Part shown: piece after piece, positions 1-8,502 of the stretch
Position numbering within the stretch: the first letter of the stretch is position 1
Layout: each line of letters begins with the position of its first letter
Source of the DNA: Streptococcus sp. 2342
Lineage (GTDB): Bacteria; Bacillota; Bacilli; Lactobacillales; Streptococcaceae
Direction: 5' to 3'
NCBI RefSeq assembly: GCF_013276795.1
Contig: NZ_VMLR01000003.1
Location: 248,001-312,000, forward strand
DNA: 64,000 bases
Made by a program: the position numbers and the translations under genes
Notes under the pieces: generated by a model
What the model saw: only the letters and a program-made list of their open reading frames with translations
The model's database searches: none
What the model was told of the DNA's origin: nothing

Positions 1-1
1 T

Positions 2-97
2 CGTTATGCTGAACGTAACGGTGGATACACTCGTATCCTTAAAACTGAACCACGTCGTGGTGATGCAGCGCCAATGGCGATCATCGAATTAGTATAA
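2..97 (+). CDS. rplQ: Ribosomal protein L17, C-terminal end (partial)
   Basis: The last 31 codons of the 50S subunit protein L17 are read from base 2 to the stop at 95-97, ending in [10 protein letters not shown]. The tyrosine/glycine-rich segment [11 protein letters not shown] and the [12 protein letters not shown] tail are characteristic of bacterial L17. The gene starts outside the window, so only the C-terminus is seen. In streptococci it is the last gene of the rpoA-containing ribosomal operon, which fits the strong terminator that follows at 215-270. Confidence 0.93.
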
Positions 98-214
98 AAT
101 CATCAATTTTGTTGAGTGTTATGATGATGGAGTCTTGTGCTCTTAGTCTAGCTCTGGTCTACCGCTAGGATTTCGGTCCTAGCGGGAACACTCATCATAA
201 GTTGGGATAGTAGA
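98..214 (+). other. Structured spacer downstream of rplQ
   Basis: This spacer contains a perfect 9-bp hairpin (162-170 with 177-185) enclosed by two mutually exclusive pairings: 113-120 with 187-194, and 119-127 with 192-200. There is no ORF. It precedes the operon terminator and may be a transcript-end structure, an RNA-processing site or a small RNA. I do not recognise a named family. Confidence 0.45.
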
Positions 215-270
215 CGCTTGTTTACGAAATTGTTTTTTGCTTAAGAACAACTTCGTAAGCAGGCGTTTTT
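215..270 (+). terminator. Intrinsic terminator of the ribosomal protein operon
   Basis: Bases 215-228 pair with 252-265 over 14 bp, including two G-U pairs, and are followed by five T residues. It lies 118 bases after the rplQ stop. Confidence 0.85.
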
Positions 271-361
271 GAGTATTTTAGTTGGAATTATGCTATACTA
301 TTTGAAAAGAATCCTGTTTAATGTTCAGGTTTCTTATTTTAAGAAGAATTGGAGTTTGCTT

Positions 362-628
362 ATGAAAGCGATTATAACTGTTGTTGGCAAAGATAAATCT
401 GGAATTGTTGCGGGTGTTTCTGCTAAAATTGCAGAATTGGGTTTGAATATTGATGATATCTCTCAAACTGTCTTGGATGAATATTTCACGATGATGGCTG
501 TCGTTTCTAGTGATGAAAAGCAGGATTTTACTTATCTGCGAAATGAGTTTGAAACTTTTGGGCAAACTTTGAATGTGAAAATCAATATTCAGAGTGCAGC
601 GATTTTCGAAGCTATGTATAATATCTAG
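362..628 (+). CDS. ACT-domain protein, UPF0237 family
   Basis: A protein of 88 residues made of one ACT domain, with the ligand-loop motif GKDKSG at residues 9-14 after the first beta strand. ACT domains bind amino acids or other small metabolites and regulate partners; the ligand of this family is not established. The ATG at 362 is chosen because a GGAG lies just upstream and it gives the usual family length; an in-frame extension to 269 would add non-conserved residues. It sits 9 bases before the UPF0210 gene with a strong AGGAGG between them, so the two form an operon and probably work together. Confidence 0.88.
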   Translation: MKAIITVVGKDKSGIVAGVSAKIAELGLNIDDISQTVLDEYFTMMAVVSSDEKQDFTYLRNEFETFGQTLNVKINIQSAAIFEAMYNI

Positions 629-637
629 GAGGTTATC

Positions 638-1975
638 ATGGATATTAGACAAGTTACTGAAACCATCGCTATGATTGAGGAGCAAAACTTCGATATCAGA
701 ACTATTACCATGGGGATTTCCCTATTAGACTGTATTGATCCAGATATCAATCGTGCTGCGGAGAAAATTTATCAAAAGATTAGGACCAAGGCAGCTAATT
801 TAGTGGCTGTTGGCGATGAAATTGCTGCTGAGTTGGGAATTCCAATCGTTAATAAGCGTGTATCGGTGACACCTATTTCTCTAATTGGAGCAGCGACAGA
901 TGCGACGGACTACGTGGTTCTGGCAAAAGCGCTTGATAAGGCTGCGAAAGAAATCGGTGTGGATTTTATTGGTGGTTTCTCTGCCTTGGTACAAAAGGGG
1001 TACCAAAAGGGAGATGAGATTCTCATCAATTCTATTCCTCGTGCTTTGGCTGAAACGGACAAGGTCTGCTCGTCAGTCAATATCGGCTCAACCAAGTCTG
1101 GTATCAATATGACGGCTGTCGCTGATATGGGACGTATTATCAAGGAAACGGCTAATCAATCAGATATGGGAGCGGCCAAGTTGGTTGTATTCGCTAATGC
1201 TGTTGAGGACAATCCATTTATGGCGGGTGCCTTCCATGGTGTTGGGGAGGCAGATGTTATCATAAATGTCGGAGTTTCCGGTCCTGGTGTGGTAAAACGT
1301 GCCTTGGAAAAAGTTCGTGGACAGAGCTTTGATGTAGTCGCCGAAACAGTTAAGAAAACTGCCTTTAAAATCACTCGTATCGGTCAATTGGTTGGTCAAA
1401 TGGCCAGTGAGAGACTGGGTGTGGAGTTTGGTATTGTGGACTTGAGTTTGGCGCCAACTCCTGCGGTTGGAGATTCTGTTGCACGTGTCCTTGAAGAAAT
1501 GGGGCTAGAAACAGTTGGTACGCATGGGACGACGGCTGCCTTGGCACTTCTGAATGACCAAGTTAAGAAGGGCGGAGTGATGGCCTGCAACCAAGTCGGT
1601 GGTTTGTCTGGTGCCTTTATCCCCGTTTCTGAGGATGAGGGAATGATTGCTGCAGTGCAAAATGGCTCTCTTAATTTGGAAAAACTAGAGGCCATGACGG
1701 CTATCTGTTCAGTTGGATTGGATATGATTGCCATACCAGAAGATACGCCAGCTGAAACCATTGCAGCCATGATTGCGGATGAAGCAGCAATTGGTGTTAT
1801 TAACATGAAAACAACAGCTGTTCGTATCATTCCAAAAGGAAAAGAAGGCGATATGATTGAGTTTGGTGGTCTTCTTGGTACAGCTCCAGTTATGAAGGTC
1901 AATGGGGCTTCGTCTGTTGATTTCATTTCTCGTGGGGGACAAATCCCAGCACCAATTCATAGTTTTAAAAATTAA
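638..1975 (+). CDS. UPF0210 (DUF711) family protein
   Basis: A protein of 445 residues, full length for the UPF0210/DUF711 family, a cytosolic family structurally related to glycyl-radical-like alpha/beta barrels but without a defined reaction. The glycine-rich segments around residues 110-120 and 205-220 are conserved in family members. An AGGAGG ribosome-binding site precedes the ATG. It is nearly always paired with the upstream ACT-domain gene, as here, which suggests the ACT protein is its regulatory subunit. The next gene, a choline-binding protein, starts 14 bases later without a terminator, so it may be co-transcribed. Confidence 0.88.
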   Translation: MDIRQVTETIAMIEEQNFDIRTITMGISLLDCIDPDINRAAEKIYQKIRTKAANLVAVGDEIAAELGIPIVNKRVSVTPISLIGAATDATDYVVLAKALDKAAKEIGVDFIGGFSALVQKGYQKGDEILINSIPRALAETDKVCSSVNIGSTKSGINMTAVADMGRIIKETANQSDMGAAKLVVFANAVEDNPFMAGAFHGVGEADVIINVGVSGPGVVKRALEKVRGQSFDVVAETVKKTAFKITRIGQLVGQMASERLGVEFGIVDLSLAPTPAVGDSVARVLEEMGLETVGTHGTTAALALLNDQVKKGGVMACNQVGGLSGAFIPVSEDEGMIAAVQNGSLNLEKLEAMTAICSVGLDMIAIPEDTPAETIAAMIADEAAIGVINMKTTAVRIIPKGKEGDMIEFGGLLGTAPVMKVNGASSVDFISRGGQIPAPIHSFKN

Positions 1976-1989
1976 GAAAATAGGAGAAA

Positions 1990-3516
1990 ATGATGAAAAA
2001 AGAAATGAAACATGCTTTAGTAGCTTTAGGACTGTCAACTTTACTAGTCCCAACTTTTGCCAGTCAAGTAGTTTCTGCGCAGGAAGAAAGCCATGAAACT
2101 ACCACTAGTGTGAGTCCAGAAGAGGTTAATAAAAAAATTGAGGAAACGAAGCAATTTTTAATTGATTTGATTAAACAAAATATCTTTGAACAGGTTGATC
2201 AAGGAGACTGGGATACAGTTTCTTTTTCCAAGAGTGATGTAAGCTCTATTAGAGATAAATTAAGAGAAGAACTTAATTATAGGTTACAAGATTTCATGGG
2301 AGAGTTAGAATATATAAGGAAGTATAGTTTAGAAGGAAAAATTCCTTTGGAAGAGTTACCAAATATTTTATCAGAGTTTAAGAACAAATCTAAAAAAAAC
2401 TACATTGATCGTTATAGAGAAAAAGATAATTTTTTTGGTCATAGAATGAAGTATATTGTTGCTGAACTTGCTATACTAAAGAAAATGAATCTGGTAATTT
2501 CTCAAATAAATAATGATTCTCACTATACAGAATTAGAGAAAAAAGAAATGTTAGCTAGAGTTTCAAGCTACTACGCACCTGGTTTTCATCAATCTGGTTT
2601 ATATGTTGATAGTGATAAGTATTTAACTTTATTTAATAATCAAGATAATTTAAATACTTATCTTAAGAAAGTTTCTCTATTTTTATCTAACAATCATTAT
2701 CCGATTTCTACAGTACCTAAGGAAAAAAATATACGGGAAATTAATGCTGTTGCCTTTATGGAGAAGACAGCCATTAGTAATGACGATACACTTTCGAAAG
2801 CAGAAAAGATTTCTATGTTTAGTAAGATTGATGATATAGTTGAAGAAGGGATACATAAAGTCAAGAAGGAAGCTGGTCTTTTACATGAGGAGAAACCTGA
2901 ATTAGTACACATGCTATCCCCTGAAGAGTTATCTGTATTTACTAAGCGTATCGAAGATGTTTACCAAGGAAAAGCTAAGCCTAAGGTAACAAAAGAAGAG
3001 GCTATTCAAGCAGTTTCTACTGGAACTTCATCCTCAGTTTTATCTCAATCTAAATCTAATGTTACCACTAATGGAGAGACTAAGAAAAATCATCAAGCAA
3101 GTAAGTGGTTTAAAGAGTCTGGAAAATGGTACTATAATGACCTTTCTGGTAACCTTGTAAGAAACCGTTGGGTAGGCCGTTATTATCTAAAAGCAGATGC
3201 TTCAATGGCTGCAAGTGAATGGATTTATGATGAAGACTATAAGAGCTGGTTTTATGTAGATTCAACTGGTAGTTATGTGGAGAAAGCTTGGCAGGGCGAA
3301 TACTACCTAAAACGTGGCGGTTACATGGCTAAGAGTGAGTGGGTATTTGATTCTCAGTATGATAGTTGGTATTATCTGAACCAAGATGGTAAGTATGCTC
3401 GTAACCAATGGATTAAAGATGGGGATAAGTGGTATTACTTGTTAGCTGATGGAAAATTGGCAAAAAATATGACCATTAACGGCTATAAAGTAAATGAAAA
3501 AGGTGAATGGGTATAA
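1990..3516 (+). CDS. Secreted choline-binding surface protein
   Basis: A 508-residue protein (507 if the second ATG at 1993, better spaced from the GGAG, is used). A Lys-rich start and hydrophobic core (residues about 7-30, ending FASQVVSA) form a Sec signal peptide. Residues about 35-320 are a charged, largely helical domain I do not recognise. From about residue 375 there are cell-wall-binding repeats with the W-x-Y-Y/F aromatic pattern, ending in the GYKVNEKGEWV cap seen in pneumococcal choline-binding proteins. Such repeats hold the protein non-covalently on phosphocholine of teichoic acids. Several repeats are degenerate. Its place after UPF0210 with a short spacer looks like a lineage-specific insertion; no specific Cbp name is assigned. 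Confidence 0.85.
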   Translation: MMKKEMKHALVALGLSTLLVPTFASQVVSAQEESHETTTSVSPEEVNKKIEETKQFLIDLIKQNIFEQVDQGDWDTVSFSKSDVSSIRDKLREELNYRLQDFMGELEYIRKYSLEGKIPLEELPNILSEFKNKSKKNYIDRYREKDNFFGHRMKYIVAELAILKKMNLVISQINNDSHYTELEKKEMLARVSSYYAPGFHQSGLYVDSDKYLTLFNNQDNLNTYLKKVSLFLSNNHYPISTVPKEKNIREINAVAFMEKTAISNDDTLSKAEKISMFSKIDDIVEEGIHKVKKEAGLLHEEKPELVHMLSPEELSVFTKRIEDVYQGKAKPKVTKEEAIQAVSTGTSSSVLSQSKSNVTTNGETKKNHQASKWFKESGKWYYNDLSGNLVRNRWVGRYYLKADASMAASEWIYDEDYKSWFYVDSTGSYVEKAWQGEYYLKRGGYMAKSEWVFDSQYDSWYYLNQDGKYARNQWIKDGDKWYYLLADGKLAKNMTINGYKVNEKGEWV

Positions 3517-3519
3517 TTT

Positions 3520-3557
3520 TTTAAGTTCTATTTAAGGTTAGCTGTGTATACTATAAT
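3520..3557 (+). promoter_or_regulatory. CiaR-type direct repeat and -10 element
   Basis: TTTAAG at 3520-3525 and 3531-3536 are separated by exactly 5 bases, the spacing known for the CiaR response regulator. A -10 (TATACT, 3547-3552, or TATAAT, 3552-3557) follows about 10 bases later. The first repeat begins 4 bases after the stop codon of the choline-binding gene. Confidence 0.85.
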
Positions 3558-3559
3558 CA

Positions 3560-3708
3560 TTAAATAAAGACCTCCTAATATTATTTGAAACAGATAACAC
3601 TGATTTAGTTTGAATTTGATTTTCATCTAATATCTTTATTTAATAGAACTCCTAAACTTTTTCATAATAATCTCCTGCAAAAGTCGCCTGTCTGGGTGGC
3701 TTTTGTTT
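3560..3708 (+). ncRNA. csRNA (cia-dependent small RNA), long-loop variant
   Basis: A small RNA of roughly 145-150 nt is inferred from the CiaR promoter and the terminator at 3679-3708 (stem closed by AAAAG/CTTTT with a TGTCTG loop). It keeps the csRNA hallmarks: stem halves ATTAAATAAAG (3559-3569) and CTTTATTTAAT (3634-3644), the anti-Shine-Dalgarno stretch ACCTCCTAA, and a second pyrimidine-rich CTCCTAAAC. Unlike the other three copies in this window, the two stem halves are about 64 bases apart instead of about 9. csRNAs base-pair with translation starts of target mRNAs, comC being a known pneumococcal target. The exact 5' end is estimated. Confidence 0.8.
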
Positions 3709-3748
3709 TATCATCCATGATATAATAGAAGCAAACGGAGGACGGAAA

Positions 3749-4441
3749 ATGGTAAAAGTACGATTGTATTTGGTACGTCATGGCAAGACCATGTTTAACA
3801 CGATTGGTCGCGCGCAAGGCTGGAGCGATACTCCCTTAACAGCTGAAGGTGAACGAGGGATTCAAGAATTAGGAATCGGTTTGCGAGAATCTGGTCTACA
3901 GTTTGAACGTGCTTATTCCAGTGATTCAGGGCGCACCATTCAGACAATGGGAATTATCCTTGATGAACTTGGCTTGCAGGGGAAAATCCCTTATCGCATG
4001 GACAAGCGTATCAGAGAATGGTGTTTTGGTAGCTTTGATGGAGCTTATGATGGTGATCTTTTCATGGGCATTATTCCTCGTATCTTTAATGTGGACCACG
4101 TTCACCAATTATCTTATGCTGAACTGGCTGAGGGTTTGGTAGAGGTCGATACAGCTGGTTGGGCTGAAGGATGGGAAAAACTCAGTAGCCGAATCAAGGA
4201 AGGTTTTGAAGCAATTGCCAAAGAAATGGAAGAACAAGGCGGGGGCAATGCCCTCGTTGTCAGCCACGGAATGACTATTGGAACCATTGTTTATCTGATC
4301 AATGGTATGCATCCGCATGGTCTAGATAATGGTAGCGTGACGATACTTGAATATGAGGACGGTCAGTTTAGCGTTGAGGTTGTCGGCGATCGTAGTTACC
4401 GAGAACTAGGACGGGAGAAGATGGAGGAAGCCTCTATTTAA
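3749..4441 (+). CDS. Histidine phosphatase superfamily protein (phosphoglycerate mutase family)
   Basis: A 230-residue protein of the histidine phosphatase superfamily. The catalytic RHG is at residues 10-12, an acidic general-acid region is in REWCFGSFDG near residue 90, and the second histidine lies in VVSHG near residue 169. Family members include cofactor-dependent mutases and small-metabolite phosphatases; with this sequence a phosphatase of unknown substrate is as likely as a true mutase. It has its own promoter (TATAAT about 28 bases before the ATG) and a GGAGG site, and ends before a strong bidirectional terminator. Confidence 0.85.
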   Translation: MVKVRLYLVRHGKTMFNTIGRAQGWSDTPLTAEGERGIQELGIGLRESGLQFERAYSSDSGRTIQTMGIILDELGLQGKIPYRMDKRIREWCFGSFDGAYDGDLFMGIIPRIFNVDHVHQLSYAELAEGLVEVDTAGWAEGWEKLSSRIKEGFEAIAKEMEEQGGGNALVVSHGMTIGTIVYLINGMHPHGLDNGSVTILEYEDGQFSVEVVGDRSYRELGREKMEEASI

Positions 4442-4496
4442 TCAGTCTAGACTTGCTTGCTCTGAACTAGGGATTTGATAAGAATATCAAGACAAG

Positions 4497-4533
4497 AAAA
4501 AACAGCCGAGGGTAATCCTTTCGGCTGTTTTTG
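4497..4533. terminator. Bidirectional terminator between convergent genes
   Basis: AAAACAGCCGA pairs with TTCGGCTGTTTTT around a short loop, with A-run and T-run on opposite sides. It serves both the mutase-family gene and the convergent ABC transporter operon. Confidence 0.85.
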
Positions 4534-4542
4534 ATGGGGAAA

Positions 4543-6201
4543 CTAAAGTGTAATGCTATTGCTTTTAGAGATTTTCATAAACAAGAGCAAGGAAGCTACT
4601 GTTAGAATAGTCAAGATAGTTGACAAGGCTGCGGCTACACCGTAATTTCCTCTGAGAACCTCTGTATAAATGGCTACAGTCATTGTTCTTGTTTTGACAT
4701 TGTAGAGGAGGATAGAAGTGGAGAGCTCTGAAATCATTGTGACCCAAGATAGGATGGCTCCAGAAATGATACCAGATAGCATCATTGGAGTTGTAATCTT
4801 AGCAAAGGTATTGAGACGACTACTTCCTAAGCTTTCAGCGGCTTCTTCAATACTTGGGGCTATTTGTTGCAAGCTAGCAACAGATGAGCGAATAGTATAA
4901 GGTAATCTTCTGACAGATAGGGACATAATCAAGATGAAAGCAGTTCCTGTAATCATAAGAAATCCACTTCCAAATAGGCCAGTATTGAAGGAAGAAATGA
5001 AGGCAATCCCTAGAACGGTTCCTGGTACAATATAAGGGACCATACTGAGGCTGTCAATTAAGTTTGTAAACAAATTCCGTTTTCTAACAGCTAGGTAGGA
5101 GATAAATGTTGCGAAAAGGACAACTAGGACTAAGGCAATCAAAGGGATACGAATAGTATTGAAAATAGCAGATCCCATACGATTGAAAGCTACCTTGTAA
5201 CTGTTTAGAGAATAGCCTTTGACAAATACCATACCTGATGTTTTTAGGAAAGAGGTATAAATCAAGTAGATTTGAGGTAAAACAGAGATAAAGATAATTC
5301 CGTAGACTGTTGCATAAATGGCAGCCATTTTTCCTTTTGTAGTTTTTTTAGGCTCAATTGGATGGAGCGAATTCATGCTGAAACTGTAGCGGTTTGCAAT
5401 GTATTTTTGGATAAGGAAAATCGCCAAGGCAATGATAATCGCCATAATGGCTAAAGCAGATGCAAAAGCAGAATTTCCTCCAACCTCGCTAATGAATTGG
5501 GTATAAATCAGGACAGGGAAAGTCCGATATCCTTCGCCAATCAACATAGGCGTTCCAAAGTCTGAGAATGCTCTCATAAATACAAGCAGGGCAGCAGCTA
5601 GTAAGGTTGGAACAAGGAGAGGTAAAACAACCGTTACGATACGCTTAAATCCGAAGGACCCCATGCTTTCAGCGGCTTCAAGTAGGGAATTGTCAATGCT
5701 TTTCATTGTTCCAGCAACGTATAGAAATACCAGTGGGAATAGTTGCAGTGTAAAGACAAGTACAATTCCTTTGAATCCATAAATATCGATAGCTGGAAGA
5801 TGAAGGGTATTTGTCAGGAATTTAGTAATGACCCCATTTCGTCCCAGCAAGAGAATCCAGGAGTAGGCTCCCACGAAAGGAGCTGACATGGAAGCAATGA
5901 TAATCAATATTTGTAGAAATTTCTTCCCCTTGAAGTCATACATAGAGAAGAGATAAGCTAATAGGGTTCCTACAACTAAGGAAGTGACAGTAGCGGTAAT
6001 GGAAACCTTGAAACTGTTGACAAGTGTCTCAGAGTAGTAGGCTTTACCAAAGAAAGTGACAAAATTAGCTAGTGAGAATTGCCCTTCATGTATAAGTGCT
6101 TGCTTGAGCACGGTAACGATAGGATAAACGAGAAAGACAAGATAGGTAAGAAAGATGAAGAAAGAGGAGGCTGTCCAAATATTTAGTTTTTTACGTTCCA
6201 T
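4543..6201 (-). CDS. ABC transporter permease, two fused permease domains (iron(III)-type)
   Basis: A 552-residue membrane protein with about 12 predicted helices in two repeated halves. Each half carries the EAAESLG/EAAESMG-type loop that docks the ATPase (near residues 175 and 450). This fused architecture is that of Fe(III) permeases (FbpB/SfuB type) and of the related hexose-phosphate importers. It overlaps the ATPase gene by 11 bases, so the two are translationally coupled. It is the last gene of the minus-strand operon. The substrate cannot be set from the permease alone; iron is the usual annotation of the pneumococcal orthologue. Confidence 0.88.
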   Translation of the reverse strand: MERKKLNIWTASSFFIFLTYLVFLVYPIVTVLKQALIHEGQFSLANFVTFFGKAYYSETLVNSFKVSITATVTSLVVGTLLAYLFSMYDFKGKKFLQILIIIASMSAPFVGAYSWILLLGRNGVITKFLTNTLHLPAIDIYGFKGIVLVFTLQLFPLVFLYVAGTMKSIDNSLLEAAESMGSFGFKRIVTVVLPLLVPTLLAAALLVFMRAFSDFGTPMLIGEGYRTFPVLIYTQFISEVGGNSAFASALAIMAIIIALAIFLIQKYIANRYSFSMNSLHPIEPKKTTKGKMAAIYATVYGIIFISVLPQIYLIYTSFLKTSGMVFVKGYSLNSYKVAFNRMGSAIFNTIRIPLIALVLVVLFATFISYLAVRKRNLFTNLIDSLSMVPYIVPGTVLGIAFISSFNTGLFGSGFLMITGTAFILIMSLSVRRLPYTIRSSVASLQQIAPSIEEAAESLGSSRLNTFAKITTPMMLSGIISGAILSWVTMISELSTSILLYNVKTRTMTVAIYTEVLRGNYGVAAALSTILTILTVASLLLFMKISKSNSITL

Positions 6202-7282
6202 GGTTGACTCCTTTTATCAGGTTTTGGGAACCATCTGCAGAAAAGACGTTTAATTTTTGGGTATTGATTCGTAGACGAATACGATCGCCTTTTTGTAGAT
6301 CTTCTTCAAAAGTTGATTCTTCACTAACTTGAATTTTTGAGGCAAAGCCTGTCTCGATGAAATACTCCGTATTTAGTCCAAGATAGACGCTATCGCTAAT
6401 AGTTCCTTCAATATCTCCAGATTCATCTTTGATAAATTCTTCTGGACGAATGCTTACATGAATAGCTTGTGCCTCAGCATGATCAAGAGCTGGCATTCGA
6501 AGGGCATAGCCATCTGAAAAGACGATATAAGCGCCATCGCTCCGTTTTTCGAGATTGGCAGGGATAATATTTGTGCGTCCGATAAAGGTTGCTACAAACT
6601 CATTAGCTGGTTTATGATAGAGTTCTTTTGGTCGGCCGATTTGTTGGATCACCCCATCTTTCATAACAGCAATTTGGTCTGAAATAGCCATAGCTTCTTC
6701 TTGGTCGTGGGTCACATAAACAGTTGTAATTCCCACTTCGTGTTGGATTTCTCGAATAGCTTGACGCATATCCAAGCGAAGTTTGGCATCTAGGTTACTA
6801 AGTGGTTCGTCCATGAGGAGAACACTTGGATTAACTGTTAAGGCACGTGCCAAGGCGACACGTTGTTGTTGTCCACCACTGAGTTTATCGGGCTTCCGAT
6901 CCGCATATTGAGCAATTTGCATGAGTTCAAGATATTTATTGGTCTGTTGGATCAATTCTTCTTTAGGGACTTTCTTTTGCTTGAGACCAAAAGCAACATT
7001 ATCTCGAACAGTCAAATGTGGGAAAATAGCGTAGTTTTGGAAAACCATCCCGATATTGCGTTTGCTGGGTTCCATATTATTGATTTTTGTATCATCGAAG
7101 TAAAATTCTCCGCCTTCGATACTGTTGAAACCTGCAATCATACGAAGAAGGGTCGTTTTCCCACACCCTGAAGGCCCAAGAAGGGTAAAGAGACTTCCTT
7201 TTGGAATTGTAATGTTCAAATTCTCAATAACAGGGACATCGTGGTAGATTTTTTTGGCGTTAATAATTTTGATCTCACTCAT
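6191..7282 (-). CDS. ABC transporter ATP-binding protein (iron(III)/spermidine type)
   Basis: A 363-residue ATPase of the importer class that energises the permease encoded downstream. Walker [10 protein letters not shown] is near residue 36, the Q-loop [10 protein letters not shown] near 80, the signature LSGGQQQR near 135, Walker [12 protein letters not shown] near 155, and the switch histidine in VTHDQEEA near 190. A C-terminal TOBE-like domain (about 235-350) is typical of FbpC/PotA-type subunits. It lies 12 bases downstream of a binding-protein gene in the same operon. Confidence 0.9.
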   Translation of the reverse strand: MSEIKIINAKKIYHDVPVIENLNITIPKGSLFTLLGPSGCGKTTLLRMIAGFNSIEGGEFYFDDTKINNMEPSKRNIGMVFQNYAIFPHLTVRDNVAFGLKQKKVPKEELIQQTNKYLELMQIAQYADRKPDKLSGGQQQRVALARALTVNPSVLLMDEPLSNLDAKLRLDMRQAIREIQHEVGITTVYVTHDQEEAMAISDQIAVMKDGVIQQIGRPKELYHKPANEFVATFIGRTNIIPANLEKRSDGAYIVFSDGYALRMPALDHAEAQAIHVSIRPEEFIKDESGDIEGTISDSVYLGLNTEYFIETGFASKIQVSEESTFEEDLQKGDRIRLRINTQKLNVFSADGSQNLIKGVNHGT

Positions 7283-7294
7283 AGTGAACCTCTT

Positions 7295-8341
7295 TTACTG
7301 TTTAGATTGGATATCTGTAAAGACTTCGTTGTATTTCTTAACGATATCTGATTTATTCTTGATGACATAATCATAATCTTCAGTGAGTGTTTTGATTTTG
7401 TCAATTGGTTTCATGTTTTCGCTTGTTTTAGCATTTTTACGAACAGGACGATTAGTAGTGGTTGTACCAAGTGTATCTTGTACTTCTTGAGAGATAATAA
7501 AATCGATAAATTTCTTGGCATTTTCCATATTTTTCGCTTTTTTAACGATAGCAGCACTAGCAGGTAGGAAGACGGTTCCTTCTTTTGGATAGACTACCTT
7601 GATATTAGCCCCGTCATTTAAGAGTTTAACTGCTGGATCTTCATAAGAGAGACCAACAGCCATTTCTCCATCAGCGACTGCTTTATAGACACCAGATGAG
7701 CTTGAACCGATTTTCCCATCAATAAGTGTGAAGAGATCTTTTACATAAGACCAAGACTTATCATCTTTGTAACCACCTTGAGCTTGTAGCATATTTGTTA
7801 ATTGAGCAAAGGCGCTAGAAGAGTTTGCTGGGTCAGCAGTTGCAATTTTTCCTTTTAGTTCAGGTTTGAGAAGGTCGCTATATCCTTCGATATTCATGCC
7901 TTTCGTTAAATCAGGATTGACGATTAAAACACTACCATCTAGTGTATAAGGAGTAGAGTAGCCAGTTGTGTTTTGATATTCTTTGATAACATTATCATTT
8001 TCTTTTGAAGTATAGTTTTCAAAGAGTTCTCCGTGGGTAGCATATTGTGTATAAGAACCACCAAAGATGACATCAGCTACAGGAGCTTCTTTTTCTGACT
8101 CTAGTTTTTTGAAAAGTTCTCCAGTACCAGCTTGAATCAGTTCTACTTTGATACCATATTTTTCTTCAAAGGCAGGAATAGTTGCTCCGATTAAGCCCTC
8201 TGAGTTTGGTGAATAAACGACTAGCGAACCGCCGTCTCCTTTATCAGATGAATCGCCATCGGCAGATTCATTAGAAGAACAAGCAGCAAGACCAAAAAGA
8301 GCTAGTCCGCAAGCAGCATAATACATCCATTTCTTTTTCAT
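7295..8341 (-). CDS. Extracellular solute-binding lipoprotein, copy 1
   Basis: A 348-residue family 1 binding protein. The lipobox LFGLAAC puts the acylated cysteine at about residue 21, so the mature protein is membrane-anchored outside the cell. The fold and the VYSPN start resemble Fe(III)-binding FutA/FbpA and the hexose-phosphate binder AfuA. It lies directly before the ATPase gene and has its own GGAGG. A second, clearly homologous copy lies upstream at 8503-9543. A cre-like site at 8384-8399 sits in its leader, which would suit a carbon-source-responsive transporter at least as well as iron. Confidence 0.88.
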   Translation of the reverse strand: MKKKWMYYAACGLALFGLAACSSNESADGDSSDKGDGGSLVVYSPNSEGLIGATIPAFEEKYGIKVELIQAGTGELFKKLESEKEAPVADVIFGGSYTQYATHGELFENYTSKENDNVIKEYQNTTGYSTPYTLDGSVLIVNPDLTKGMNIEGYSDLLKPELKGKIATADPANSSSAFAQLTNMLQAQGGYKDDKSWSYVKDLFTLIDGKIGSSSSGVYKAVADGEMAVGLSYEDPAVKLLNDGANIKVVYPKEGTVFLPASAAIVKKAKNMENAKKFIDFIISQEVQDTLGTTTTNRPVRKNAKTSENMKPIDKIKTLTEDYDYVIKNKSDIVKKYNEVFTDIQSKQ

Positions 8342-8383
8342 GATGGATACCTCCGTTGTGTTATTTAAGTTTATTTTAAAATA

Positions 8384-8399
8384 ATGTAAGCGTTTTTAA
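8384..8399 (-). promoter_or_regulatory. cre-like site upstream of binding protein copy 1
   Basis: TGTAAGCGTTTTTA (8385-8398) matches the catabolite-responsive element TGNAANCGNWNNCW at all but one position. It lies about 45 bases upstream of the start codon on the minus strand, placed for CcpA control. No binding data can be seen here. Confidence 0.5.
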
Positions 8400-8502
8400 A
8401 ACCGATAATTCTATTCTATTAGAGTAAAATTCTCTACAAAAACGGAAGTAATCTTTTGATTTTATAGCAGGGTTTGACAGTTAATCACTAGTAAGTCAAA
8501 TT

